From: an uncultured Collinsella sp.
GTDB taxonomy: Bacteria > Actinomycetota > Coriobacteriia > Coriobacteriales > Coriobacteriaceae
Length of the DNA: 34,427 nt
Reading direction: 5' to 3'
Assembly (NCBI GenBank): GCA_900543605.1
Contig: UQSK01000016.1
Span: 1-34,427 of the forward strand
Shown: one piece after another, positions 24,155 through 31,997 of the stretch
Layout of the letters: the number at the start of each line of letters is the position of its first letter
Position numbering within the stretch: the stretch's first letter is position 1
Translations under genes and position numbers: made by a program
The notes under the pieces: model-generated
What the model was told of the DNA's origin: nothing
The model's database searches: none
The model's input: only the letters and a program-made list of their open reading frames with translations

Positions 24155-24766
24155 ATGAACCACGTTAAACACGTTATTCCGATGTCTGATTCGTCGGTCA
24201 GCATTAAGCCTGAGGATATTCAGCCTACTGTGCTGCCCGATGCATTTATTCAGTCCGATATCGTACACAAACTCAATACGTTGAGTCTGCCGCGCTATGA
24301 CCAGTTGCCCAATGTGACGCTCTACCGCGACCAGGTCATTGAGTATGTCGCGCTGTGGATGGAGCCGCTGTCCCTTTGCGTTGAGCAGCCTATCATTACG
24401 CCATCGATGATCAATAACTACGTAAAGGTTGGCCTGGTGCCTGCTCCGGTCAAAAAGCAATATGGCCGCGAGCAAATTGCCCGCCTGATCGCTATCTGCA
24501 TCTTTAAGCAGGTGCTACCTATTGCTGCGGTGCAGGCACTCTTTAACATTCAGCGTTTGAGCTACGATGCCCCGACGGCCTTCGACTATGTGGTTGATCA
24601 GCTCGAGGCATCGATTCGTTCGGCGTTTTCTGTCGAGCAGACGCCGGTTCCCGATACGGCGCATCAGGTAACGCGTGAGTCGCTGCTTGTGCGCAGTGCG
24701 GTTTCCTCCTTCGTTTCGAAGGCTTACTTGATGAGCTATCTCAAGTTCAACGGGTTTAATAGCTAG
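24155..24766 (+). CDS. DUF1836 domain protein, probable DNA-binding regulator
   Basis: A 203-residue protein matching DUF1836: after a variable N-terminus come the YVALWMEPLSL segment, ITPSMINNYVKVGLVPAPVKKQYGREQIARLIAICIFKQVLPI (about residues 87-130) and a helical tail. The ITPSMINNYVK...YGREQIARL block resembles a MerR-type winged helix, so DNA binding is likely; no ligand is known. ATG 24155 has GGAGG at 24144-24148. Earlier in-frame starts fall inside the trxB terminator. The gene is convergent with degV, and both promoters carry the same palindromic operator, so autoregulation and control of degV are proposed (see findings). Confidence 0.8.
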   Translation: MNHVKHVIPMSDSSVSIKPEDIQPTVLPDAFIQSDIVHKLNTLSLPRYDQLPNVTLYRDQVIEYVALWMEPLSLCVEQPIITPSMINNYVKVGLVPAPVKKQYGREQIARLIAICIFKQVLPIAAVQALFNIQRLSYDAPTAFDYVVDQLEASIRSAFSVEQTPVPDTAHQVTRESLLVRSAVSSFVSKAYLMSYLKFNGFNS

Positions 24767-24775
24767 CCGACGTAT

Positions 24776-24825
24776 AAAACGGGCGGGACAAAGAGCCATC
24801 TGTCGCTTTGTCCCGCCCGTATTTT
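24776..24825. terminator. Bidirectional terminator between DUF1836 gene and degV
   Basis: A perfect 15-bp stem (24779-24793 with 24806-24820; arms ACGGGCGGGACAAAG and CTTTGTCCCGCCCGT) and a 12-base loop, with AAAA before and ATTTT after. It serves both converging genes. Confidence 0.88.
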
Positions 24826-24838
24826 GCTTGGTTGGACT

Positions 24839-25705
24839 TTATTTGCCTGAAGCTACGCCCATGCCGTAGCCGATGATGAGGCCGTGCATCTCGGCGTAAT
24901 AGGAATCCAGGCCGTTGCAGGGCATGATGATGGTCTTGGAGCCGGGCCAATGTTCGACTATGCGATCAGTAAGCGCCTGGGCTCCAGCTTCGTTCTCAAC
25001 GTGATCGATGATGACCTCACCGCCCGTAAAGCCCTCGGCTTCCATAGTGTCGATGATCTTGTTGATCATCTTCTTTTCGCCACGCGTGTGCCCGACGAGT
25101 TCGATTTTACCGGCCTCACTCGCCGTGCCCAAAATGCGGATATTGAGCTTGTTGGCAATGACGCCGGCTGCCTTAGGGATACGTCCGGCTTTGGCGAGGT
25201 TTTCGTAATTGCACAAACTGAAGAGGATTTTGCTGTTCTGTTCAAGGCTATCGAAGTATGCGCAAGCATCCTCGAATGAGACATTCGGATTGCTTGCAAG
25301 ATAGCGGTCGAACAGCAAGAAAATGAGGTCCATTTTGCCGCCAGCTGCGCGTGAATTGACTAGATGAATCTGTCGGTCGGGCTCCTCGGCAAGAACCATA
25401 TCGCGAGCCGTGGCTGCCGCGTTGTAGCTGCCCGACACGCCCTCAGAGATCGGCATGCAGATGGTCTTGTCTGCCAATTTGAAGAGCTCGGCCCACTCCC
25501 CTACGCTGGGACAAGCGCTCGAAGAAGCGTTCGTCTCCGCCTGAACAGCGCAGTTGAGCTCATGAACATCAAGCGAAAGGTCATCGACGAATTCACGCTC
25601 CCCCACTCGAATTTTGAGGGGCGCAAATGCAAAGGTGGTATGGGGCGCGGTCGGTTGCCAATCGCGGAGGTTACAGCTTGAATCGGAGATAAGTGCCCAG
25701 CTCAT
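24839..25705 (-). CDS. DegV family fatty-acid-binding protein
   Basis: A 288-residue DegV/FakB-type protein. Members bind a fatty acid and, as FakB, present it to the FakA kinase for incorporation into phospholipids. The first strand (WALISDSSCNL), the PISEGVSGSYNAA loop that holds the acyl carboxylate, NSRAAGGKMDLI, and the C-terminal GLIIGYGMGVASGK are visible. The sequence is somewhat divergent: the usual TSQPS-like motif appears as ASSSACPSVGEW. No FakA homologue is adjacent. ATG 25705 has AAAGGA upstream. The promoter shows a good TATAAT -10 but a weak -35, with a perfect palindromic operator just upstream. Confidence 0.85.
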   Translation of the reverse strand: MSWALISDSSCNLRDWQPTAPHTTFAFAPLKIRVGEREFVDDLSLDVHELNCAVQAETNASSSACPSVGEWAELFKLADKTICMPISEGVSGSYNAAATARDMVLAEEPDRQIHLVNSRAAGGKMDLIFLLFDRYLASNPNVSFEDACAYFDSLEQNSKILFSLCNYENLAKAGRIPKAAGVIANKLNIRILGTASEAGKIELVGHTRGEKKMINKIIDTMEAEGFTGGEVIIDHVENEAGAQALTDRIVEHWPGSKTIIMPCNGLDSYYAEMHGLIIGYGMGVASGK

Positions 25706-25734
25706 AGAGGGTCCTTTCTAATTGTTCCCATTCA

Positions 25735-25740
25735 ATTATA
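25735..25740 (-). promoter_or_regulatory. -10 element of the degV promoter
   Basis: TATAAT on the - strand, 29 bases upstream of the degV ATG. With a 17-base spacer the -35 would be GCCCAA (25763-25758), a very poor match, which suggests dependence on an activator bound at the adjacent palindrome. Confidence 0.6.
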
Positions 25741-25762
25741 GCCATCTTGCAGACCGATTGGG

Positions 25763-25793
25763 CCGCTATCTAGTATTCAAAACTAGATAGCGG
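25763..25793. promoter_or_regulatory. Perfect palindromic operator upstream of degV
   Basis: 12-base perfect half-sites CCGCTATCTAGT and ACTAGATAGCGG around ATTCAAA. It starts where the -35 of degV would be and extends upstream. The same architecture, less perfect, precedes the DUF1836 gene at 24090. It has no T tract, so it is unlikely to be a terminator. Confidence 0.72.
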
Positions 25794-25813
25794 ACTGCAC
25801 TAAAGGCAAAAGA

Positions 25814-25846
25814 ATGGACCCCATGACTCAAAGCCACGAAGTCCAT
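25814..25846 (-). terminator. Weak possible terminator after the NlpC/P60 gene
   Basis: On the - strand ATGGAC and GTCCAT can pair across a 21-base loop, followed by TCTTTTGCC. The stem is only 6 bp, so this is tentative. Confidence 0.3.
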
Positions 25847-25869
25847 ATCCGTTTGCTTTATCTGAATAC

Positions 25870-26997
25870 TTAGTAGCGCACGAAAATGTAGTTGTTGTTC
25901 ATGCCGGCGGCAACGGAGCTGATGATAACACCCGTGTTGTAGTCGGAAGCATGAATCATCTGACCACCACCGATGTAAATGCCGGTGTGGTACGAGTTGA
26001 CCACAACGTCACCGGGCTGCGGATCGGACACGCGCGTCCAGCCCATAAAGGTACCCGTGGTGCCGAGGCGGCAATAGCGACCTGTGAGGCAATAGCTAAC
26101 AAAACCAGAGCAGTCGAAGCTGTTCGGGCCAATTCCGCCCCAGGAATAGGCGCAACCAAGCTTGCTGTATGCACGCGAGACAACAGAACCGCCATCGACG
26201 GACTGGCTCGGAGCAGAAGGCGTCGGAGCCGGAGCAGGCGTGGGGGGCTGTGGCGTCGGAGCAGGTGCCGGCGTAGGAGCCGGAGTGTTGCCGCCCTGGT
26301 TGTTGTTATTGCTGGTCTGGCCACCGTTGTTGGTGTTCTCGGTCGTACCGGCAGTCTCGTTGCTCACCGTGGCCTTCTCGGCGGTGCTGGCGTTGATGCC
26401 GGCCTGCAGCGCGGCGTTGGCCTCGGCCTCGGCGGCAAGCTCGGCCTGCAGCTGCGAATCCAGGGAATTTACGACGTTCTGGGCTTCAGCCTGCTGAGCG
26501 TTAAGCTCGTCGACCTTCTTTTGCGTGGCGGCGACGTTCTTTTCCTGCTCGGACTGCTTATCGGTGAGCTGCTGCTTAAGTTCCTTGACCTCTTGAATGG
26601 TCTGAGCTTGCTTATCGGAAACTTTGCCGTAGTAGAACAGACGGTTGAGCATATCGCTCAGATCATCGACACCCGTCAGAACCTGAAGTAGGCTCAGGCC
26701 GCCGGTTTTGTACTCGCCGGCGACATAGGTCGAGAGCTTGGCCTGACCATCGGCGATCTCCTGCTGCTTTTGCGTGATCTCGCCAGCAGTCTGATCGAGC
26801 GCCTGCGTCTGCGTGGCGAGCTCATCGTAAATCTGCTGGGTTTGGGTACCGATCTGCTCGAGCTTAGTACGAGCAGCGGCAAGGTCGGATGCGGTATCGG
26901 CGTAGGCAGGAGCCGCGAGGCCCAAGCCCAAAACACAAGCGAGGGTTGCCGTAGCAGCGCAGCGTGCCATGTTTTTGTGCGTGTTTGCTGTGCGCAT
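25870..26997 (-). CDS. Secreted NlpC/P60 peptidoglycan endopeptidase
   Basis: A 375-residue exported cell-wall hydrolase of PcsB/RipA-like layout. It has a signal peptide (about 1-33, cleavage after APAYA), a long coiled coil (about 35-200), a Gln/Asn then Pro/Ala/Thr-rich linker (about 205-265) and a C-terminal NlpC/P60 domain (about 270-375). Catalytic Cys296 is in FDCSGFVSYCL and the histidine is near 337 in SYHTGIYIG. The coiled coil in PcsB-type proteins keeps the enzyme inactive until FtsEX-like partners activate it; such control here is inference. GGAAAGGA precedes ATG 26997. The gene begins 32 bases after apt but is unrelated in function. Confidence 0.92.
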   Translation of the reverse strand: MRTANTHKNMARCAATATLACVLGLGLAAPAYADTASDLAAARTKLEQIGTQTQQIYDELATQTQALDQTAGEITQKQQEIADGQAKLSTYVAGEYKTGGLSLLQVLTGVDDLSDMLNRLFYYGKVSDKQAQTIQEVKELKQQLTDKQSEQEKNVAATQKKVDELNAQQAEAQNVVNSLDSQLQAELAAEAEANAALQAGINASTAEKATVSNETAGTTENTNNGGQTSNNNNQGGNTPAPTPAPAPTPQPPTPAPAPTPSAPSQSVDGGSVVSRAYSKLGCAYSWGGIGPNSFDCSGFVSYCLTGRYCRLGTTGTFMGWTRVSDPQPGDVVVNSYHTGIYIGGGQMIHASDYNTGVIISSVAAGMNNNYIFVRY

Positions 26998-27029
26998 GTA
27001 GCTTCCTTTCCAGTAACTAAGGGTAACGG

Positions 27030-27560
27030 CTAGTCCACCGTCACCAGGCTAAAGAGCTCCACATCGTCATCAGACGGCGTGAGCTTCTCGCGCGGGTTGA
27101 GAAACGCAAGCTCAAGGATACAACCGTAACCGACAAGCTTTGCGCCCATATCTCGCACCAGTTTACCTGTTGCCTCGACGGTTCCGCCCGTCGCAATCAA
27201 GTCGTCCAGAATCAACACGGTATCTTTAGAGCTGATAGCGTCGGCATGGATCTCAATTGAATCGGTGCCGTACTCGAGCTCGTAGCTCTGGCTTACGGTC
27301 TCGCGCGGCAGCTTGCCCGGTTTACGTGCGGGAACAAAGCCGGCGCCAAGGGCTACAGCCACCGGTACGCCAACCATAAAGCCGCGAGCCTCGGGACCCA
27401 CGACCTTGGTGATTCCCATGCCGGCAAAGTGCTCGGCGAGGGCATCGGTTATGGCTTTGAGCGCCTCGGGATTGCCGAAGAGCGGCGTGATGTCTTTAAA
27501 GATGACTCCGGGCTCGGGATAGTCGGGGATATCGACGATTTGAGATTCGAAGTCGTACAT
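27030..27560 (-). CDS. apt: Adenine phosphoribosyltransferase
   Basis: A 176-residue purine salvage enzyme converting adenine and PRPP to AMP. Family blocks: IPDYPEPGVIFKDITPLF at the N-terminus, GPEARGFMVGVPVA, RKPGKLPRETVSQSYELEYG, and the PRPP-binding loop VLILDDLIATGGT. ATG 27560 (MYDFES) follows AAAGG with 7 bases between; a TTG at 27575 in frame overlaps that site and is rejected. It lies 40 bases after the MerR gene on the same strand and is probably the last or second-last gene of that operon. Confidence 0.95.
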   Translation of the reverse strand: MYDFESQIVDIPDYPEPGVIFKDITPLFGNPEALKAITDALAEHFAGMGITKVVGPEARGFMVGVPVAVALGAGFVPARKPGKLPRETVSQSYELEYGTDSIEIHADAISSKDTVLILDDLIATGGTVEATGKLVRDMGAKLVGYGCILELAFLNPREKLTPSDDDVELFSLVTVD

Positions 27561-27600
27561 TGCATGACCTTTCAATGGGTTGCCGAAATTTCAGCAGCAG

Positions 27601-28479
27601 TTATATGCCCGCGGTGGCGGTGCCGGATTGCGAAGGGGCGACGACCTTGAGCGGCTTTACGAGAGAATCCTCGTGCGAAGCCGGCGCGGCTGTCTCTTCG
27701 TTTTTGGCCTTGGTGGACTCGCAGCGAGTGATTTCCTCATCGAGTGCATCGATGTCGGCGTCCTCGACCACGGCGTTGAGCGACTCAAAAACGCGGTTCT
27801 TGAGCAACGCAGTGTGCACACCCTCGGTCAGGTCGTGAAGCTTCTTAAACGCACGCTCGAGCTTGGCGTCGCGCTCGTCATCGGAGGTATCCATTCCGAG
27901 CATGCTTACGAGCACCTGCTCAAACATCGAGGACTCGCGGTTGGCGGAAGACACGTACTGACGCAGGTTGCGCGGCTCGATATGGAAGCGTGACAGCTCG
28001 GAGCAGTAGCGGATGATCGGGAAATCGCGACCATCGACGAGCTCACGATTCTGCGGACTCTTGATGATGCGAATGAGGTCGTTCTCGGCGAGCGAGCGGA
28101 TAAACGAAATCTCGACGCCCAGCATATCGGGAATGGTCTCAATGGGATGCAGCTTTTGCTTAGTCTCTTTGGGCTCCGTCTTGAGCGGAACATCGGACAG
28201 CAAGCCCACCTCGTAAGCGAGCGTTGACAGGTCCGTGGCGTTTTCCAAGCGCTGCTTAATCACGTTGAGCGGCATGTAGCGGGTCTTCTGCAAGTGCAGG
28301 ATGACCTCTAGGCGATCAACGTCCTCCTTAGAGTACTGACGGTATCCCTTAGGCGTACGATGAGGGGTAATGAGCCCCTCATCCTCTAGAAATCTAATTT
28401 TTGAGTTCGAAAGATCGGGGTATGCGCCTCGAAGTAGGTTGACGACTTGGCCGATACTCAGATAGTTGCGTTCGGCCAT
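27601..28479 (-). CDS. MerR family regulator, FtsR/Rv1828-like
   Basis: A 292-residue protein with an N-terminal MerR winged helix (about residues 6-75: YLSIGQVVNLL, SKIRFLEDEGLI and GYRQYSKEDVDRLEVIL). A second helical region (about 105-200), also HTH-like, includes DMLGVEISFIRSLAENDLIR. The acidic C-terminal part is poorly conserved. The best analogue is the actinobacterial MerR regulator FtsR (Rv1828 in M. tuberculosis), which lies next to the FHA gene garA just as this one does, and which activates ftsZ in Corynebacterium. It starts 3 bases after the FHA gene stop, so they are co-transcribed. ftsZ regulation here is inference from family and position. Confidence 0.82.
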   Translation of the reverse strand: MAERNYLSIGQVVNLLRGAYPDLSNSKIRFLEDEGLITPHRTPKGYRQYSKEDVDRLEVILHLQKTRYMPLNVIKQRLENATDLSTLAYEVGLLSDVPLKTEPKETKQKLHPIETIPDMLGVEISFIRSLAENDLIRIIKSPQNRELVDGRDFPIIRYCSELSRFHIEPRNLRQYVSSANRESSMFEQVLVSMLGMDTSDDERDAKLERAFKKLHDLTEGVHTALLKNRVFESLNAVVEDADIDALDEEITRCESTKAKNEETAAPASHEDSLVKPLKVVAPSQSGTATAGI

Positions 28480-28482
28480 GCC

Positions 28483-28917
28483 CTACTCACCGGTTTCGAT
28501 GCGCTCCGGCGTGCTCTCGTGGTAGATGAGCGTAAACGTACCGATCTGGACGGAAGAACCGTCGTGCAGCGGGGCCGCGTTGACTATGGCACCGTCGACC
28601 CAGGTGCCATTGAGCGAGCCCAGGTCCTCGATGTGAGCGCCGAGGCCCTCGCGAATAATGCGCGCGTGGCTGCGCGAAACAGTCATGTCGTTGAGGAAGA
28701 TGCCGTTTGCAGGATCGCGGCCGATGGTGGTCACGTCGTCCTCGAGCTCAAAGGCGGCACCGGTCTGCGGACCCTTGACGATGGACAGAACGGGGGCGGT
28801 GATGCGCACGTTGGCCATAAGGTCGGGAACGGTGACGTCGCTTGAAGGCACGCGGAATACGCAGGTAGCGTCAGCAGTCTTATCATTCTGAGGCATATTG
28901 TTAACCATGTTGTCCAT
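28483..28917 (-). CDS. FHA domain protein, GarA/OdhI-like
   Basis: A 144-residue phosphothreonine-binding protein. The FHA domain covers about residues 55-130, with TTIGRDPANGIFLND, VSRSHARI and DLGSLNGTWVDG. The N-terminal tail contains DATCVFR, which aligns with the ETTSVFR phosphorylation motif of GarA/OdhI. In those proteins phosphorylation makes the FHA domain bind its own tail and release metabolic enzymes (2-oxoglutarate dehydrogenase, glutamate dehydrogenase). Thr18 aligns with the second (PknB-type) threonine; the first (PknG site) is alanine. ATG 28917 has AGGGG upstream; an in-frame start at 28950 would add 11 residues and lacks a site. It is followed 3 bases later by the MerR gene. 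Confidence 0.85.
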   Translation of the reverse strand: MDNMVNNMPQNDKTADATCVFRVPSSDVTVPDLMANVRITAPVLSIVKGPQTGAAFELEDDVTTIGRDPANGIFLNDMTVSRSHARIIREGLGAHIEDLGSLNGTWVDGAIVNAAPLHDGSSVQIGTFTLIYHESTPERIETGE

Positions 28918-28983
28918 GACAACCCCTAACTTATCGCGGACGTGCCGCAAATAATGAACCGTACGTAATCATACCCCAACGAA

Positions 28984-29688
28984 TCAGTCTTCGATTTCAG
29001 GGTTCAGAAAGTCGATGTCCTCGTCCTCGGGATGCGCGAGAGCCTGTTTAATGGCCGCTCCGCCCTTAATGGAGTAGATGACAGCCGTGAGCATGGAGAA
29101 GATCACGCCGCCGTACACAAAGAAGATGCCGAGGGGCACCGAGCTTCCGTTGAGACCCGGGAAGGCCGTAAGGGTTGAAGGTAAAAGATGCAGCCCGTCA
29201 ATAACGGGGAAACCGAGCAGCATGAGCGAGAAGCCGGTCATGAGCAGCGCTGTCGCAATCTTTCCGGGGAAGACGACGTCAATGGGACGAGGGTGGTAAT
29301 GGCGAACGATAAGTGTGCCGATGCCCAGATAGATGTCACGGCCAATAATGAGCACGCAGACCCAGATGGGCAGCTCTCCGCGGACCACCAGTCCAAGTAC
29401 GCCGGTGAACAGCAGTGCACGGTCGCAAATGGGATCCATGACCTTGCCGAGCCACGAGACCGTCTTGGTCATGCGGGCGATCTGACCGTCCATCCAGTCG
29501 GTGGAGGCGGCAACGGCGTAGATAACGATAGCGATGACGCGGTTGTTATCCGTCACAAACAGGTACAGAAATACCAGGGTGAGGATCAGGCGCGTAAAGG
29601 TGATGAAATTGGAGATCGTAAAGATCTTATTCGACGGGTAATCGGAAGTGCCGATAAGCTCCTTTTTGATCTTCTTTTTGATGCCCAC
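28984..29688 (-). CDS. CDP-alcohol phosphatidyltransferase family protein
   Basis: A 234-residue membrane protein with the full CDP-alcohol signature in STDWMDGQIAR followed by SWLGKVMDPICDR, and five or six hydrophobic helices. Members make phosphatidylglycerol phosphate, cardiolipin, phosphatidylinositol phosphate or related lipids. It differs from the copy at 8147, and its place upstream of the FHA gene is conserved in some actinobacteria as a pgsA-like gene. GTG 29688 is chosen because GGGGGAG lies 4 bases upstream on the - strand; longer in-frame starts run into the intergenic hairpin. The Lys-rich N-terminus is cytoplasmic. It is the first gene of a probable operon with the FHA, MerR and apt genes. 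Confidence 0.83.
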   Translation of the reverse strand: MGIKKKIKKELIGTSDYPSNKIFTISNFITFTRLILTLVFLYLFVTDNNRVIAIVIYAVAASTDWMDGQIARMTKTVSWLGKVMDPICDRALLFTGVLGLVVRGELPIWVCVLIIGRDIYLGIGTLIVRHYHPRPIDVVFPGKIATALLMTGFSLMLLGFPVIDGLHLLPSTLTAFPGLNGSSVPLGIFFVYGGVIFSMLTAVIYSIKGGAAIKQALAHPEDEDIDFLNPEIED

Positions 29689-29812
29689 AGGACTCCCCCG
29701 CTGGTTAACGACAAAACTTTTGATACTATACCCGTTCCGGCGATGTCTATCCAGCGTAAGCATAGAGAGTCCAGACATGTGGAGGGCGCTATTAGGCGGG
29801 GGATTTCGCATT

Positions 29813-29871
29813 CGTGTACATCTGCCTCCAAACATGTCGAAAAATGTCGATTTTGGTGGCTGATGTACACG
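29813..29871. promoter_or_regulatory. Long inverted repeat upstream of the phosphatidyltransferase operon
   Basis: CGTGTACATCTGCCTCCAAA (29813-29832) and TTTGGTGGCTGATGTACACG (29852-29871) pair with two mismatches. The 19-base spacer contains ATGTCGA twice (29834-29840, 29844-29850). It may be a regulator binding region or a transcribed hairpin; GTTTTTG follows on the + strand. A smaller hairpin (AAGGAG 29989-29994 with CTCCTT 30014-30019) and a possible -10 TATAAT (30058-30063) complete the otherwise empty 29689-30181 gap. Confidence 0.55.
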
Positions 29872-30181
29872 TTTTTGTTGCGCGCGTGCATCATCTCATA
29901 TGTTGCCAACGCTAACGGTGAACCTGAGCGCCCGGGCACATTCTTTGTTGGCTGAAACCGGCATAGCAACTAGCGGAAGGCATCATCGAAGGAGTGTGCT
30001 GGAAAGCACCCGTCTCCTTAACTGTTAGAAATGCAAGTTAATAATCTATGCGGTCAATATAATACCGTTGAACCCGCATATCGATACCGCTCAGCCATTC
30101 GCCTCGCCCCCATCGCACGCATCTTCATCCGGTCTGTTACTTTTAATCTAACAATTCTTTGAGGAACGTAGGTGCTTCTAA

Positions 30182-31996
30182 ATGTACTGTCGACTTCTTC
30201 TCAAACTAATCCTAAGAGACAAGGCCGTATGGATTTGTACGCTCGTTCTTGCCGCAGCCTTCTCCATCCCCATTGCGTTCAATTCACCCATCTACGGGCC
30301 CTTCTTTATGAAGCAGGGCATGCAGGGCTTTGTCGACGCATTCAATACGCGCGCGCCCCAGGCCAGCGGCACAGACCTATCTCCAGAGCAGCAAAATGAC
30401 GCGGAGCTTGCAAGATACGCGAACGCCGCCCTTGCCGCTCAAACCGACGCCGCCTTTCTCGATTCTGCCGAGAGCTACTACGCGCTCATGGACGAAGGCT
30501 TCCAATCCGGATCCATCGTGGGAGACCGAGAGACCAATGACGCGGAGCTCGCATATTGCCGTGCCCTGAGCAGTTCCGGCATCACGGATATCCCGGCCTC
30601 CGCAAGCGACCTGCCGTTCCTTTCCTTCCTGCCTTACGCCATTGCCATGGTGCCGTCTTTCCTTCCCTTCATCCCCTTCCTTCTCTCGTCGATACTCCTG
30701 CTCGGAGCCACAAGGCCTGCGACCCTGGCGGCGAAGGCGCCCGTGCCCAAATTCCGGCGCCTTATCCAGATCGTGTTTTCGATAATCGCCGCGGGGACCG
30801 CGATGCTCCTCGCCGGCCTTGCACCCGGGGGCATTTACGCCTTGGCCCTAAACGGCTTCGGGCAAATTGGGTACCCGATCGCCTTCTTCCATGACGGCGC
30901 GCTTACCACCACGACTGCGGGAAACGTCTTCACAGCCCTGCTTATCGCGCTTCTTGCGGGCGGAACCTTAATATCCGTTTGTTCCGTCGTCCTATCGACC
31001 GCAACGAGGCGCGTCCTCGCGGGCCCCCTTACCTCCGCGCTGCTTGTCGCGGCCCCGGTGTTCCCGTTACTGTCCGATTCGGCACTGGAGCATAACGCCG
31101 CGCTCAATCTCCTGCCGCTGGCCGTATTCTCGCCTATCGAGGCAACGGGTTACGTAGGATGCTTCCCGACAGAATTCATTGGCTCCGGTTCAGGCGGTGC
31201 ATCGATGCTTGCCGTGGCCCTGGCATACGTCGCGGTCTTTTTTGCGGTCGGCGCCGTTGCGGCACGTTCGCCCAAACAGCCTGGACCCGCGAAAAAGCAC
31301 CATGGGCTCGAGCTTCTGGACGCGAGCGTGGGATACGGAAGCACGACGATACTTTCAATCGGATCGCTTTTCCTGAGCCCGGGAACGGCGGCGGGCCTCG
31401 TTGCCCCCAACGGCTCGGGGAAAACCACCCTTCTTGAAGCGCTGTCGGGCCAATTTCCCACCCGTATCCGCTCGGGAAGCCTGGCGGCAGACGGAATCAG
31501 CCAACGCCGATCAGCCGAATTTGCAGAACTCGTCTACCTGAGCTCTTCGGGCGGCACGGATCTCTATCCCACGCTATCAGCACTCGAGCACCTTGCTTTC
31601 GTTAGGGAGGCGTGGAAATCGGCCGCCGACATCGACTCGCTCTGCAGCTCCCTCGGAATCTCCCCATATCTCGACAAGCCGACCCGTAAACTCTCGACAG
31701 GAATGAAGCAGCAGGTAAAGCTTGCCATGGCGATATCGACCGGTTGCCCGTACCTTATCCTCGATGAACCGCTGAACGGCCTCGATCCGGGAAAGCGGAA
31801 AACCTCCTGCGACGCGATGCGCAGCGAGGTGGCGCGGGGACGAAGCGTGCTCATCTCAAGCCATCTGCTCGACGACCTGGCAGACCTCACCAATTCGTTC
31901 TACTTCATCGAGGCCGGCACGCTCGTGGAAAAGATCAAGTCGTCCTCGCAGACGCTCAAGCAGGAATACCTCGATACATACGAGGGAGGTGAATGA
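30182..31996 (+). CDS. Single-chain ABC transporter, permease fused to ATPase
   Basis: A 604-residue protein with an N-terminal membrane part and a C-terminal nucleotide-binding domain. A first helix (about residues 17-33) is followed by an external loop of about 110 residues, then about six more helices up to residue 365. This layout resembles ABC-2 exporters. The ATPase begins near residue 378: Walker A APNGSGKTT (408-416), signature LSTGMKQQVKLAM (about 502-514) and Walker B YLILDEPLNGLD (about 523-534), then an H-loop in SSHLLDDLADL. ABC-2 exporters are usually encoded as separate permease and ATPase genes, so the fusion is notable. The substrate is unknown. It is coupled to the small gene at 31998 and faces the redoxin / secreted-protein cluster at 32877-34101. 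Confidence 0.82.
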   Translation: MYCRLLLKLILRDKAVWICTLVLAAAFSIPIAFNSPIYGPFFMKQGMQGFVDAFNTRAPQASGTDLSPEQQNDAELARYANAALAAQTDAAFLDSAESYYALMDEGFQSGSIVGDRETNDAELAYCRALSSSGITDIPASASDLPFLSFLPYAIAMVPSFLPFIPFLLSSILLLGATRPATLAAKAPVPKFRRLIQIVFSIIAAGTAMLLAGLAPGGIYALALNGFGQIGYPIAFFHDGALTTTTAGNVFTALLIALLAGGTLISVCSVVLSTATRRVLAGPLTSALLVAAPVFPLLSDSALEHNAALNLLPLAVFSPIEATGYVGCFPTEFIGSGSGGASMLAVALAYVAVFFAVGAVAARSPKQPGPAKKHHGLELLDASVGYGSTTILSIGSLFLSPGTAAGLVAPNGSGKTTLLEALSGQFPTRIRSGSLAADGISQRRSAEFAELVYLSSSGGTDLYPTLSALEHLAFVREAWKSAADIDSLCSSLGISPYLDKPTRKLSTGMKQQVKLAMAISTGCPYLILDEPLNGLDPGKRKTSCDAMRSEVARGRSVLISSHLLDDLADLTNSFYFIEAGTLVEKIKSSSQTLKQEYLDTYEGGE

Positions 31997-31997
31997 C

